From Sordaria brevicollis (lineage: Eukaryota > Ascomycota > Sordariomycetes > Sordariales > Sordariaceae), in the NCBI GenBank assembly GCA_033439795.1, contig JAUTDP010000005.1:1269001-1333000 (forward strand): a stretch of 64,000 nt of DNA, written 5' to 3'. A program made the translations under genes and the position numbers. The notes under the pieces are model-generated. The model was not told the origin of the DNA. It was given only the letters and a program-made list of their open reading frames with translations, and did no database searches. Positions within the stretch are counted from its first letter, which is position 1. Every line of letters starts with the position of its first letter. Positions 35,314-48,618 of this stretch are shown here, one piece after another.

Positions 35314-36538
35314 TCACCCATGCTTCTTCGGCTTGATAACCAGCAAGATGATCATGCCCGCTATTATAATCAACAACAGCAGTATGATCTTTCTCTTGGT
35401 CGTCTTTTTTTGATAGCCCGACGCAACCGTCAGCTCCTTGGCCGCCTCCTTGACGTCCGTCGCCATGCGCTCCACGTTGTAGTCGATCCGGTCCAGCATC
35501 GTGCCCTGGTCGATCACCATGGTCTGCAGGTCCCTGAACAAATTGGACAGGTCGATAATGCCCTGCGCAATGTCATCGATCTCGCGCTCGCGCTGCGCTA
35601 TCGCCTGGTCGTTGCTGTTAAGCAGTTTCTGGTGCGTTGTCTGTTGTAGGGTGGACTGGGAGAAGACCCGGTCGGCGTCGGATTCTAGGATGGAGGCGCT
35701 GTTGGAGCTGTTGCCTGGTGGGAGACCGCTGGGGCCGTAGGACGAAACAGGCGTTGAAGCTCGGTCGAGGGTTGGACTGGCCAGGCCACTCATGCCTTTT
35801 AGTTCTATAGTGGGTGGGAGTGGTGTCAGCGACTATTCTCCTAAAGCCAAATTTTGGTATGAAAGCGGGGGGCTCACTCTTGAGATATGCGCTCTGCTTC
35901 TTTCGAAAGTTGGCGCTTGCCTCCTGGACTCTCGTAGCAAGGTTTATTTGTATGTTCTTGGCCATGGTCTCGTCGGCGCGACTCATCTGGCCATTTTGCT
36001 TTCCCTCGCGCACCATGTGCTCGATGCGCTGGATGACGCGGCGGCAGTCGTGGAAGCCCTTCGTGATAGACTGCGTGAGCTGCTCTATCTCACGCTCTTC
36101 ATCCTTCTTGGTTTCCTCATCGTCGAATCCCGGCAGTACGTGCTTCTGATGTAATCGTTCCAGCTTCTGGCTCTTGCGCGCAATGTCGGCCAGCAGCTCC
36201 GATACCTCGTCCGACGCATCCGCCCACCGAGGCGGTAGTAGATCCATTTCGATCACCGCATCGCCGTCGTCGACATCGTAGGCCCCCGCCGATAGAAGGC
36301 CGCGCCGGTCATCGTCGGCCGAGAAGAGGACTCCCGTACTTGCGCCCGCCCCGCCGGAGCTCCCGCCGAAGCGGTCGCCTGCGCTCTGAGGGGCATATCG
36401 GTTGCGCTGGGTCGGGTGGTGGGCGTAAGACGACCGGTACGAGATATAGCTGGAGTAGTGGCATAGATGTTAACAAAAGACGTCAGAACTTCGGAGGTCA
36501 GAAGATTCTCCGTACAGATTAGTGCGGTCGCGCCACAT
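35314..36538 (-). CDS. TLG2: Syntaxin-like t-SNARE, Tlg2/syntaxin-16 type
   Basis: Three minus-strand exons, 36538-36516, 36449-35878 and 35804-35314, encode 361 residues. The N-terminus MWRDRTNLYISYRSSYAHHP is the conserved Tlg2/syntaxin-16 N-peptide that binds the Sec1/Munc18 protein Vps45, and it appears only after splicing the 23-base first exon. A helical Habc-like region follows (WADASDEVSELLADIARKSQ). The Qa-SNARE motif is LSNLFRDLQTMVIDQGTMLD, with the central ionic-layer glutamine in DQG. One C-terminal membrane anchor (IILLLLIIIAGMIILLVI) precedes KPKKHG. The protein acts in fusion of endosome-derived vesicles with the trans-Golgi. It diverges from calmodulin. Confidence 0.95.
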
Positions 36539-37470
36539 GGCGGACGCCGGAAGGGCGAAAGGGTCCCTTCACCTCGGTTGCACGCCGAAGGCTAGTCGTC
36601 GTCCCGATGGTCGGAGATGGGAATCAATTGATGGTGGTTGGTGGTAATGGTGGTCCAGAGGCGGATTGGAATTGGTATGGCATCACATCGCATCGCATGG
36701 ACACGACTGTGTGAGGTCGAGGTTGAAGTGACAATGTCTCCTGCCCAGGTTGATCTTCCGGGGGAATGTTTCTCGGCCTCTGTCTCTGTCACTAACAGCA
36801 GTAGCATGGGGGCAGCTACCACTAACAATGACGCTGGCGCCGCGGCGGTTTGGAAACCACAATGCTGGCCAGTTCCACTGTTCCAGGGATGGAGGGCATG
36901 ATGACATGGGATGCATGTCACCTGCCGAGCACTTGGGAGCTGCCGATAAGGGGTATCGTTTGCCTGTGTCTCAAAGAGTCGGTCAGCTGGCAGCCTGCGG
37001 TGGGAAGCTTTCCGCCTGCCGGTCGACCTTGCCCATCTTTCCATTGGGTCTCCTGCCTGCCATCTGCCTGGCCGCCGTTCGTTCATTCTGCCTGGCCCGT
37101 CATCCTCCATGGAGGTGGTGATGCATCCCATGCAGTCGCAGCAGCCTGTGAGACGCCATGGGCTCCGGGGCTGTCTTTAGTCTCATTTTAGCGAGCGTGT
37201 TAGGGAGGGACCCCGCCCCGCCTCCCTCCACTGCTTCGCAATCGGCGGCCCCAGCTGGTCATTTAAGGAACGATTTGATTCCACCCCAAGAACGAACTAG
37301 GAGAACGGGGACTTGGACCTAACCAACCGGTTTCGTTTCTCTACTACGACCTGGACCTATTCTGCCACTTCTAAGCCAGAACAACCTTCGAATCCTCCTT
37401 CGACCATATCCAACCATCTCACACGCTCGCTCTCCTTTAGACTCTCTACCCATCCCTTAATTCTATCAAG
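36539..37470. promoter_or_regulatory. Divergent promoter region, TLG2 / calmodulin
   Basis: 932 bp between start codons. The stretch from about 37280 to 37470 is CT/AC-rich, as in strong fungal leaders. No coding sequence was recognised. Confidence 0.5.
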
Positions 37471-38499
<1,029 letters not shown>

Positions 38500-40217
38500 A
38501 CGTCTTTCTCCTATTATCCGACTCTACGAAGACAGGTTTTAGCGTTCTCTTTGAATACCACAATTAGTTGATATGCCTCCATTCGGATGTGAGGGATAGC
38601 TTCTGCTTCCCATGCTTGGTACGTTTGCAAGGATCGTTTGTGTTTTTCGTTGCCGCGCATTATGCTCAAGTGTTTCTCTCCACCTGTCTTCAAACCGCCG
38701 AGCTCGGGAGCAGTGGATGATGTTGGTAAGAGATGGACGCATCTCTCGTAATGGCAACCCATAATCAAGCGTTATTTTGACGAAGTGGAAGCCTCTTTTC
38801 GCGAGCAAACTAACACTCCTGCCTGGAGCTTCGGGCAACACCCCGCTGTTTGCTATTGAACCCTTTTCAAATGTACGGCTTGCGCATTCACGTCATCAGG
38901 GACCACCAAGACCCGAGACCTGTCAATGGGTAGGGATGACGTGCAGGGAGATTGTGGCAGTGCTGTCTAGCGACGCCAACCCAGGATGTATCTGTGGATA
39001 TCAGCCCTATAGGGATGGCATATTGCGCACTCAGTACGGCACAGCACCTCATGTTACCCATATCATCAGGTTGCCGTATGTATGAGGGATTGGGTAATTG
39101 TTGGGCAGAGATGGCTTCAGGTTATAACATGGCTGTTTGGTGTTCGCGACGCCTTCGTCAGTTTGATTAGATCGCAGACCGAAGATGGACCGCTCACTCC
39201 TTGCGGTTTCTCTCCCACGGTACTCATTGCTCATGGCCATGTCCTTAGCCCACAAATTGACGAGAAACTCCTTGTATTCCCGTTCAAAGCAAAGTGTTAA
39301 GCATTTCTTACTACCAACCTCATACTCACAATGATCTTTAAGCTCTGTTCGTCTTGGTTGATATATGTAGGGTTTTCAACGGGATACAACAATTAAAATC
39401 CTGATAGATAGATACCAGGTCATGTCTTTAGGAATCAAGCCCATGACAAGTTGGAGGCATATCCTCAAAAGGAACAACGTCTATGGGAGAGTGTCTCGTG
39501 AGGCTCGATATCTATGTAACTGGCAGTATCCGACCCTAACCCTCATTACCCCTTTTCCGGTGAGGCCGTCAGGGTGCCTGACAAGACGGTCTAGGCCCCA
39601 CCTTCCGTCTCGAGTTGCAGTGCCCAGAGCTGAGGAAGGGAACAGCGTCCAGGGTCCCTGTGGCCCATGCTTTTCAGTGAGTTTGGCGCCTGCCATCGCA
39701 CCGGCGCCGGGAAGCCCAGCTCTTCAGCGGAGAGGCACCTACCTGCCTGAGGCCACCTCACCGTGCTGGCCGTCACCGTCTTCCACCTTCGTTGGAGGCT
39801 TGGAGCGGACTGGCCCGGAGAGGTCGAGTGGGGTGGATCTGGACACGGTTAAGGACGAGAGCTCCAATCAAGCGCATCCCCGCCGGTGGCCACATCGCCG
39901 CCCGCCCATTGTGTGCTGTGCTGGGCTTCCACTTAGGTTGTCGTGTTTCGGCCGGGATTCCCAAAGGTTAATCCTCTCTCTCTTGTAATTGTCTACGTAC
40001 CTTTTCCATACCGTATCGTAATCTCTGCCCATTGCGTGCCTCTTACTTCCATCCGGATACCCCCTTGCTTGAAGTTGCGAAGAACCACCATCAATCAGCT
40101 CTTCGTCTCGCAACTCCCCCGCCATCTCGAGAGCTCAGGCATTCGCTTCCATTTCCAGCACTCTGGTCCAGATCCCCTAGACAGGCCCCCTTGCGGGCCC
40201 CTAATGATTGCATCGCC
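38500..40217. other. Intergenic region between calmodulin and AP-1 gamma
   Basis: 1.7 kb between two plus-strand genes. An open frame at 39422-39988 has no family resemblance and is probably chance. It should contain the calmodulin 3' region and the AP-1 gamma promoter. Confidence 0.5.
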
Positions 40218-43052
40218 ATGAGTTCCCGTAAGTGCGCCAACAGCATCGCCATGATCCCAGGACTCGGGCATACCAAGAGGAGACCAAGGCTGACTCCTAT
40301 GGTTTCTCAATAGTCAAGCAGTTTATTCGCAATGTCCGCGCCGCCAAGACGATCGCCGACGAGAGAGCCGTAATTCAGAAAGAGAGCGCCGCCATCAGAG
40401 CCAGCTTCAGGGAGGAGAGCCACGATCACGGAGTCAGGTGCATTTGAGCTGCCAAAGTACCGAAAGCTTCCGAGGGAACTCTGTTTGCTGATCAACTGTC
40501 TTGTCATTGTAGGCGCAACAATGTGGCCAAGCTATTATACCTCTTCACCCTCGGTGAGCGCACTCACTTCGGTCAGATCGAGTGCTTGAAGCTCCTGGCC
40601 TCGCCGCGCTTCGCCGACAAGCGTCTAGGCCATCTTGCGACAAGTTTGCTGCTCGACGAAAACCAAGAAGTCCTGACTCTGGTTACCAACTCCCTTCAAA
40701 AGTACGAGCTTCAGCCGGACGACGACGACGATTATGGATGCGCAATGTGATGCTGATGTTGGACTATAACAGTGACCTTAACCATTCGAATCAGTATGTG
40801 GTGGGCCTCGCCCTCTGCACCCTCGGAAACATCGCATCGGTCGAGATGTCCAGAGATCTGTTCCCCCAAATCGAAACCCTGATATCGACGACGAACCCTT
40901 ACATCCGGCGGAAGGCGGCTCTGTGTGCGATGCGCATATGCAAAAAGGTCCCGGATCTCCAAGAACATTTTATCGAGAAGGCGGCGCAACTACTATCAGA
41001 CCGCAACCACGGCGTGTTGCTCTGCGGCTTGACATTAGTGACGAGCCTTTGCGAAGCTGACGAGGCCGAGGGAGGGGAGGAGGGCATCATTGAGAAGTTC
41101 AGGCAGTTCGTACCGGTACTCGTCAGGACTCTCAAGGGGCTGGCTTCTTCCGGTTATGCGCCGGAGCATGACGTTACGGGCATTACCGACCCGTTCTTGC
41201 AGGTCAAGATTTTGCGCCTGCTCCGAGTCCTAGCCCGCGGCGATGGCCATACGACGGAGCAGATCAACGATATCCTCGCTCAGGTGGCGACCAACACCGA
41301 CGCTACCAAGAACGTCGGAAACTCGATTCTTTACGAAGCCGTACTTACAATTCTTGATATCGAGGCCGATGCCGGCTTGCGCGTGCTGGGTGTCAACATT
41401 CTGGGCAAGTTCTTGGCTAACAAGGACAACAATATCCGTTATGTTGCGCTCAACACACTGGTTAAGGTGGTGGCCATCGACACCAACGCAGTACAAAGGC
41501 ACCGAAACACCATCCTGGAGTGCCTGAGGGATCCCGATATCAGTATCAGGAGAAGAGCTCTTGATCTAAGTTTCACCCTGATCAACGAGAGCAACGTTCG
41601 CGTCCTTATTCGGGAGCTGTTGGCGTTCCTGGAAGTGGCGGACAATGAGTTTAAGCCTAATATGACAAGCCAGATTGGTATCGCCGCTGATAGGTACGCG
41701 CCGAACAAGAGGTGGCATGTCGACACAATGCTTCGGGTCTTGACGCTGGCCGGTAATTATGTTAAGGAACCTATCCTATCCTCCTTCATCCGCCTCATCG
41801 CTACGACCCCTGAGCTTCAAACATACGCCGTCCAGAAGCTCTACACCAATCTCAAGAAGGATATCACACAGGAGAGTTTGACGCAGGCCGGCGCTTGGTG
41901 TATTGGTGAATACGGCGATGCCCTTCTCAGGGGAGGCCAGTATGAGGAGGAGGAGCTCGTGCAGGAGGTCAAGGAACATGAAATTATCGATTTGTTCACA
42001 ACCATTCTCAACAGCAACTACGCTACCCAAGTCACCACCGAGTACATCATCACAGCTCTCATCAAGCTCACCACTAGGCTGCAAGACCCAGCCCAGATTG
42101 AGAGAGTTCGCCGTCTGCTTCAGTATCATCAGACAAGTCTGGATGTTGAGGTTCAGCAGCGTGCAGTGGAATACGGCAACTTGTTCTCTTTTGACCAGAT
42201 CCGCCGCGGTGTGCTCGAAAAGATGCCTCCCCCTCAAATCAAGGAGTCTTCCCGAGTCCTTGGTGAAGCCGCCAAGAAGACCACTAAGGCGGCGGGCAAG
42301 AAGACCAACAAAGCTGCCAAGCCCAAGGAAGAGGACCTCCTGTTTGACCTTATGGGAGACACCAACCTTCCATCTCCCTCTGTCCCTAACGGCGGGACGA
42401 ACAATGCCGACCTTCTTGCCGATATCCTCGGCGGCGCCACCTCGCCTCCCACTTCGACCTCTCCGGCCCCTGCGCAGTCGAACGTTGCTTCGATCATGGA
42501 TCTTTTCTCGCAAGGACCTACCTCCACCCCATCTCCCGCACCTGCTGCGGCACCAGCGGCTGCTCCATCAGCAGTTCTTGATCTCTTCAACACCACCCCG
42601 GCTGCCGCTCCCGCTCCGGCCCCACAAGCGGCGCCCAAGCCCGCTGCGGCTGCGGGACACCCTTGCTACGACAACAACGGCTTGAACATCACCATCCAGA
42701 TACAGCGAAATGCGGAGGGCATGATCCAGGCCACGGCTCGCTTCCGCAACTCGTTCCCTGGCGGCGCGCTCTCGGCTGTCGGGTTGCAGGCGGCCGTGCC
42801 CAAGACCCAGAAGTTGCAGCTGCTCAACATTTCTTCGACGGATATCGCGCCGGGTGCGGAGGCTACGCAGATGATGAGAGTGGCGGGTTGCACTGGGGTA
42901 AGTTTTTCTCACCATGTCACTTCTAATATGTACTGGATCAAGTTGCTAACCTGTTATGTGCACAGCCATTGCGTCTACGTCTCAAGATAGGATATACACA
43001 TCCTACTGCCGGACAGGTGTTGGATCTGGTTAACTGGACGGAGCCTCAATGA
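40218..43052 (+). CDS. APL4: AP-1 complex subunit gamma (gamma-adaptin)
   Basis: Five exons, 40218-40227, 40314-40437, 40513-40701, 40773-42897 and 42966-43052, encode 844 residues. The start [20 protein letters not shown] and the blocks [20 protein letters not shown] and [20 protein letters not shown] are diagnostic of gamma-adaptin. Helical trunk repeats fill residues 1 to about 590. An Ala/Pro-rich hinge holds short acidic-leucine motifs ([29 protein letters not shown]), likely clathrin or accessory contacts. A C-terminal ear (about 735-844) ends [15 protein letters not shown]-1 sorts cargo into clathrin vesicles at the trans-Golgi and endosomes. The 10-base first exon was chosen because it supplies MSS- and joins in frame. 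It converges on the DUF3455-like gene. Confidence 0.97.
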
Positions 43053-43734
43053 ATGAGGCAGAAGCATGAGCCTGGATGAGACGTACGGGGACAAGAAGAA
43101 GGAAGTGGAATTATAACGTATAACGTATTAGCTAGTGAGTGGCCAAGTTCACACAAAACAACCCTTTAATTGCAGGGTAACTCGAATAGTATCAGCAAGA
43201 AGATGCAAGATCACGGTTTTATAGAGAGGAAGCCCAAAACTTGGCAGTCGGTTTTTGTCAAGGAGTTATTTACTACAGTTGGTTCCAGGAAAAACTTGAA
43301 CTGCACAAGGTGCCATGCATAAAGCGAGCCTTCAGCTTATACTGCTCTCCTCTTCCATTCCAAGCAACTCATCACTTCAAGGGACGGTTTTTCATGGACA
43401 TTCAGTTTTCATTTCTCTTCATTATCAAGACATTATTCGCATGTTTTCACCTTCATCGTCACCGCCATCGCTGGTATTATTAACGAGTGTCTTTATTTAT
43501 ACCTCGTTTGCTATCCCATTTCCATCACGTGCCTTTTACGGCGCCGCCCATTAACGCCCTCTTTGTGGTTGTAGGTAAGTATAAAAAATTGTTGGTAAGA
43601 AAAAAACACAAAAGGGAAGAAAAGAAAAATTGGAAGGGTGATCTTCCGTATGATACAAGTAAGTTTATGCTTTTGAGTTATCCACACCCCATGCATTCGC
43701 TTCCCCAGTTACTGACACCTCAACAACAGAACGT
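43053..43734. other. Convergent 3' region between AP-1 gamma and the DUF3455-like gene
   Basis: 682 bp between facing stop codons. It is AT-richer in places; no gene was recognised. Confidence 0.6.
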
Positions 43735-44664
43735 TTAGTTGCCATAAAACCAGTACCTATTCCATCATGTTAGCACTTATCCTCTCTCAACTCCCAGGAA
43801 AGAAGGGTAAACTTACTGAGCAGCATACTGCACCTCAAACTCCGCCGGCATGCCCTTGCACGTCTCCGGCGCGCTCCCGCCCGCCGTCTCAACCCTGTAC
43901 ACCTCCTGCAACCCGCCCGTCGCACCAGGTCTGGTCACAAGCTTCAACCAAGGCACCGCCTTCTCCCCCTTTTGCCCCTTGGCGGCCGCCTCGGGAGCAG
44001 GCGTCGAGTTGTTCTTCGCGCAGGGGGCTTCGCCGATCTTCCACGCGGAAGCATCCATGTTGAAGAAGGGAGTGGTGGAGTTGGTGAAGTAGTGAGCTCC
44101 GGAGACGGCCATGCCCGAAGTAGGGGCGAGGGTTTGTTTGAGGAAGGATGGGGGCAAAGATTGAGCGATGGAGGCCAGATTGGAGAGGTTGAAGTTCATG
44201 GAGACGGGGGATAGCATGGCGCCGATGTCGGGGTAGGCGGCGACGATGCAGGAGGCGTTGAAGAGGGAGGCGACGGCGCCGTTGGCGACGGGGAGGGCGG
44301 TGGCGTTGGAGAGGTCGCAGGTGTAGTTTTGGGTGCCGCGGCCGAGAGCGACGTGTTTGAGGGTGAGGCCGAAGGAAGGGGCTGGGAGGGGGATGGTGCT
44401 GGATGAATCTGTTAGTAAGATGGGAGGGAATATGAAGGTGAAGAAGAAGGGCTTACCTTGTGGCATGACAACCTTGGAGAGATCACATGTCGGTACGGCA
44501 TTCTCAAACTTGCTTTGTTGGACCTTGACGGCGAGGAGGTTGAAGTAGTCTGATACTTGCTTAAGAGAGTCGGCGTGGACTGAGTTGGCGTTGATCTCGG
44601 GGAGTACTGGAGCAGCCATGACGGAGGAGACGCTGAGCGCCGAGAGTAATAGTGAGGCACGCAT
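43735..44664 (-). CDS. Secreted DUF3455-like protein
   Basis: Minus-strand exons 44664-44457, 44408-43817 and 43756-43735 give 273 residues. MRASLLLSALSVSSVMAAPV is a clear signal peptide with an AXA-like cleavage site. The block GLTLKHVALGRGTQNYTCDL is the hallmark I associate with DUF3455 proteins of unknown function. Several NxS/T sites suggest glycosylation. The last exon was added because a strong donor (CA|GTAAGT) lies right at the apparent end and joins a 22-base exon ending QYWFYGN, a normal end for the family; without it the protein would end QYAAQ. The first intron (44409-44456) is only 48 bases, a multiple of three and stop-free, so it may be retained (289 residues). Family name from memory; function unknown. 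Confidence 0.8.
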
Positions 44665-47600
44665 TGTGATGATGTGTTGTTGTTGCTGTTGTGTTTTTGG
44701 AGGCTTGTGGAAGATGAAATCGTAGAGTGTCTCGTTGACCCAAATTATGAAGTCCGCCTTTGCTTGTTGTTGTAGTTGAGAAAACCAATAACCACCAGTG
44801 GTCTTTTTGTGTCGATGAGATTGGGTATCGCAATGATGAATAGGAAATCGCCAAAACCCGTAAGAGAAAACCCTGGAAAACCGTGATAGAGAAGACCCAA
44901 AAAGAAACAACCCAAAAAAGACTTTCAAAGAAAAAATCCAACCAGTGAATATGCTAGCTAGATCAGATGAAAGCTCGAGGAGGAGGAAGAGGCTCTCGGA
45001 TATATAAGATATATGAGAACCACTGGTATGGGAAGTAGAGGATGTCGATCTTGACCCTCCATCATCTTCCCAAAAGCGGCGGCTTAGGAGGGCTAAATAG
45101 ATTAAGACTCGTTTGACTGGACCAGAGAGACGCAACGCTCTTACGGGACGGCGGCACAGAGTACACTACACACCCTCGCTTGCTTGCTGAGTACCTACGT
45201 ACTCTCAAGATAGAACATGGAAGGATGTGGGTGTGGGTGTGGTACCTCTAGCGCTACGCGGTGCTACTACACTGTACCCTTGACCTTCAAGGCCACGATC
45301 TTGGACACTGAGGAAACACTGCATGTTCAGTGGTTCGGTGGCCAGCCGCCGGTGCTCCCGTTGAAGGTCTTCGTCCTTCTCTTCAAGATCCCAGGTCCCC
45401 TTCCGTGTCCCCCAGAATTGGAAACGTTGGAGGTTGATTGGATGAACCGAGCGGTTGTCATTCGGAAAGGCAACAGATGGGAGGACAAGCCCCTGTCTGT
45501 CAGATCCCCGTCTGATCCACTGCAAGCGCCGGGACCGTGCGCTAGTAGGGGTTCGTTGTGTTAGCGTACCACTTTATATTGTGGTCCCTTGTTCGTCCTA
45601 CGGTCCTTCCGTCGTCTATCTTCTTCCTCACAAAAGTTCCATGTGCAAGAAGTCGAGTTGACGAGCAATCAAGATTCCCAACCTTCGGTGGTTGATACTG
45701 ACCTCAACTTGATTGGTAGTAGGTCCGAGGAAATGTTGGAAAGCCATCGTCATCGATTGAGTGTTTCTGGAACACCTTTAGTTCCAATATCTGAAAGTCC
45801 GGAAGATGGACGAATTTGACTTTGTCCAACATCACCACCCACCACGTCCTTCATCGTTTCGACCGCGCAGAATCTGGAACGTTTGAGCACTGAAGATCTC
45901 TCCTCAATCCATAGTTAGCGCATCGTGCCAGCGTCCCAGTGTTGGAGCCGTATTGACCCGTCCAGGCGGAGTCAAGGCATCGACGGTCCGGGGACCGGGT
46001 GTCGTGGCAGCATGGCAGCATGGCCATCCGGTGATCGACTGAAAAAGTTCCGATAACTTAGTAGTGTATCCTGCGATTGCTAGTCGTATGAAGCTGGGTA
46101 TGTAGGACGGGGAATAACACATGGAGGTCCCATCAGGGTCTTTGACGTTTGAGAGAGGATCGACGACCAGCTTTTTATCTGCTTCAGAACATGTCGGATG
46201 TGTGAGCAAAAGAACTCACAAGGTCCGCACTGATGGTAAATAGTAATTTATTTGATTCGACATATGTCTCTTTCTCTTTCTGCTCCTTCCCGAACTTCGC
46301 TTCCTTCGTTCTCTACTCCCACACAAAACCAAAAAAAAACTATCTATCCGCAACACTACACGATCCTCCGCGAGAACAAAAACTAACCTACACATAAATC
46401 AAGAAACATGGAATGTCTCGAAAGCCGATCTCCCGTCTGCACGTCTTCTTTCTATTCCTGGTAGTAAATCCTCCCACAAGAGACACGGGCACCAAGGACC
46501 CCTTGCTCAATGCTACCGGTTCATTGGGTCACAGGAACGAACAAGTTTTGAGAATGTGGGCTAATAATGTAAGGTGGGCGGCTAAGCAACATTTCCCAAG
46601 TGGGACGAATTAGTCGGTCTTTTGGCGAGTGTCCGACTCCGACCTGTCATGTAAAGCCCAACGGCCGACCCGCGGTGCTGATGTAACGTCAGATCAGCTC
46701 TAGCGAAAGATCAGAAAGAAAGTGGGCAAAAATAGATTGCTTCGTCGTCCTTGCTTATGCCCAACCTTGTTCATTTTGCTTTCTTTTCCGTAGGACATCG
46801 TACGGTTTTGATCCCCAAGATGGAAAGCGATAGTTGGGCTAATTATTGGAATATGGACCAATCTTTGGCGAGTTTTGTCGCAGATGGGAGGCAAATTAGG
46901 TCGCTCAAGATGGGAGGTGGCATCGAGAACAGAGGGGAAATTATTCCAGGTTGCTTCTTGTTCATGGCTTTCGAAGAAGGTTGGACGGCGAGCTGTCATT
47001 GGACACTGATCGATATCGGCTTGGACAAAACTTCAACTTTCGGATGCCGTGTTGCCCGACTGTTCTGCTGTCGTGGAAGGTTACCTAGAGACTTTCAATC
47101 TTCGACATCTTCAAAATACAAGAGTCAATGCTCGCGAGGCTTGAGGGTAACACCTTCTTGAATATGAGAAGGTAGTTCCAGAGGATCTTTCTTCCTATTC
47201 TCAGGAGGCTTCATTCTTGCTTCGGTAAAGGCGCGTTAGAAACGGACTGGGCACGTGAGATTGTTGACTTTGACCAGCTTTAAGCACCCTAGACTTCCGT
47301 TCAATAACAGAAACATTCCCAGCCTTAAATTTCCATCTCCAAGAGATCACCCAAAACCTACAATACCAAGCCAAACATTACAAGCTTTTTTAACCTTCCA
47401 TCCCACCTCGCCATCCCATCTACAGAAGCCAAGCTTCTCCCAAGAAAACCTTCCATCCGTTCTCCAACTTCCAAAATTCCATGCCACCTCTCTACGCACC
47501 GCTAGCACCCATTCATGTACACTTCCGTTGTACCACCCACGCGTCCACCCATCTGGTTGGCCATCTCTCAAAAAATAGACGCCGGCCATCTACCGCGGCC

Positions 47601-48221
47601 AACCCTTCCACACCACACCCTCCATTCCGATATGATAGATGTCCTGTCGTGGCACCGTTATTTCCGATATCCTACTGTGCTCATGGAAAAATAGTGTCGC
47701 CATGGGCGATTCTAGTCGGCGAGATCTCCATATGCATGTGTGTGCAAGCTGAGGTTCGGTAAAGAGCCAAGATAGCTAATCTATCTTTCTCGCGGTTGTG
47801 ATGGTGGGACTCTGTGGCTTCTACCAGTAGTGTATCTCCGGCTTGCCTTGGATGGATGGATGATGAGCGGGCGGGAGTGACGAGATCTTAGGTTGTTTCT
47901 ATGCAAGAGGTGAGTTGTTATCACAGATTCACGGCGGGATGGTACTTCCATGTGTTTGCATGTTTGGTTTGCTGGCGTATTTTGATTGTTCAGTTGTTCC
48001 AAACATTTTTTGGATATTATACAATAGTGTGCAATATACTGACCAACTCTAGCATCTAGTGGTTTTGCATGTGCCCATCTGACTGACGAGAGGCTTTGCT
48101 GGTTACCAACATTAAACTCAATGGAGGGAGGGGACACTCTTCATCAACCACATGCCATCATGAACCAGGATGATAGCGACGGTTTTCGAAGGAAGCTCTT
48201 CGATATGGCCAGTCAGGCATG
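44665..48221. other. Intergenic region upstream of the secreted-protein gene
   Basis: 3.6 kb without a recognisable gene. The open frame of the DUF3455-like gene continues upstream to 45135, but that part precedes the signal peptide and is leader or promoter. Frames at 45217-45564 and 46751-47161 look random. Confidence 0.5.
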
Positions 48222-48533
48222 TCAGGCTGGTTTCTCCGGCCTAGTATTCCCGCAGGCGCTCACGGCACGGTAGCCCAGATCTTGGCCTGCCCATAGGACT
48301 GACTCTCCAAAATTCCCATTCTTCATCTCGCCACATCCAAGGTTCCAGCCGCCTTCCATGGAAGTACACCCCCAATCATCCACTTTTTGGTACACGATGG
48401 CACTTCCTTGATAATCATATGGTTGTTTCGGAACCAGCATGTGAGCGCGACCTCTTTCATCGATCCAAGAAAACCAGCCAGGGCTCAACGCCGCAATATC
48501 CGTCCCAGGCGCCCACTGGTACGTCGCAATCTT
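48222..48533 (-). CDS. Orphan coding exon, unknown protein
   Basis: A minus-strand reading frame from an acceptor-like AATAG (exon start 48533) to a stop at 48222 encodes about 103 residues with a strongly protein-like composition: TYQWAPGTDIAALSPGWFSW, then YQKVDDWGCTSMEGGWNLGC and GESVLWAGQDLGYRAVSACG. It is rich in Trp, Gly, Tyr and Cys, like an extracellular or carbohydrate-associated domain, but I do not recognise a family. No ATG opens the frame at its 5' end (TAG precedes the exon), and the CASP stop codon lies only 85 bp upstream, so there is no room for a leading exon unless it overlaps CASP. It may be a gene relic, an alternative 3' exon of CASP, or a gene with a missed start. Confidence 0.45.
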   Translation of the reverse strand, partial: KIATYQWAPGTDIAALSPGWFSWIDERGRAHMLVPKQPYDYQGSAIVYQKVDDWGCTSMEGGWNLGCGEMKNGNFGESVLWAGQDLGYRAVSACGNTRPEKPA

Positions 48534-48618
48534 CTATTACCGCTTCGATATATGCAGTTCCTTCTGCACGTCATCCCCATCACGATTCCTTCCCGAGTGG
48601 ATGATGTTTGTTTCGGTC

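Noticed and set aside
39422..39988. 188-codon plus-strand open frame between calmodulin and AP-1 gamma
   Set aside because: No family resemblance; the sequence is low in typical coding features and is probably AP-1 gamma upstream DNA.
44665..45135. N-terminal extension of the secreted-protein reading frame
   Set aside because: It precedes a clear signal peptide and has random-looking sequence; the ATG at 44664 is the sensible start.
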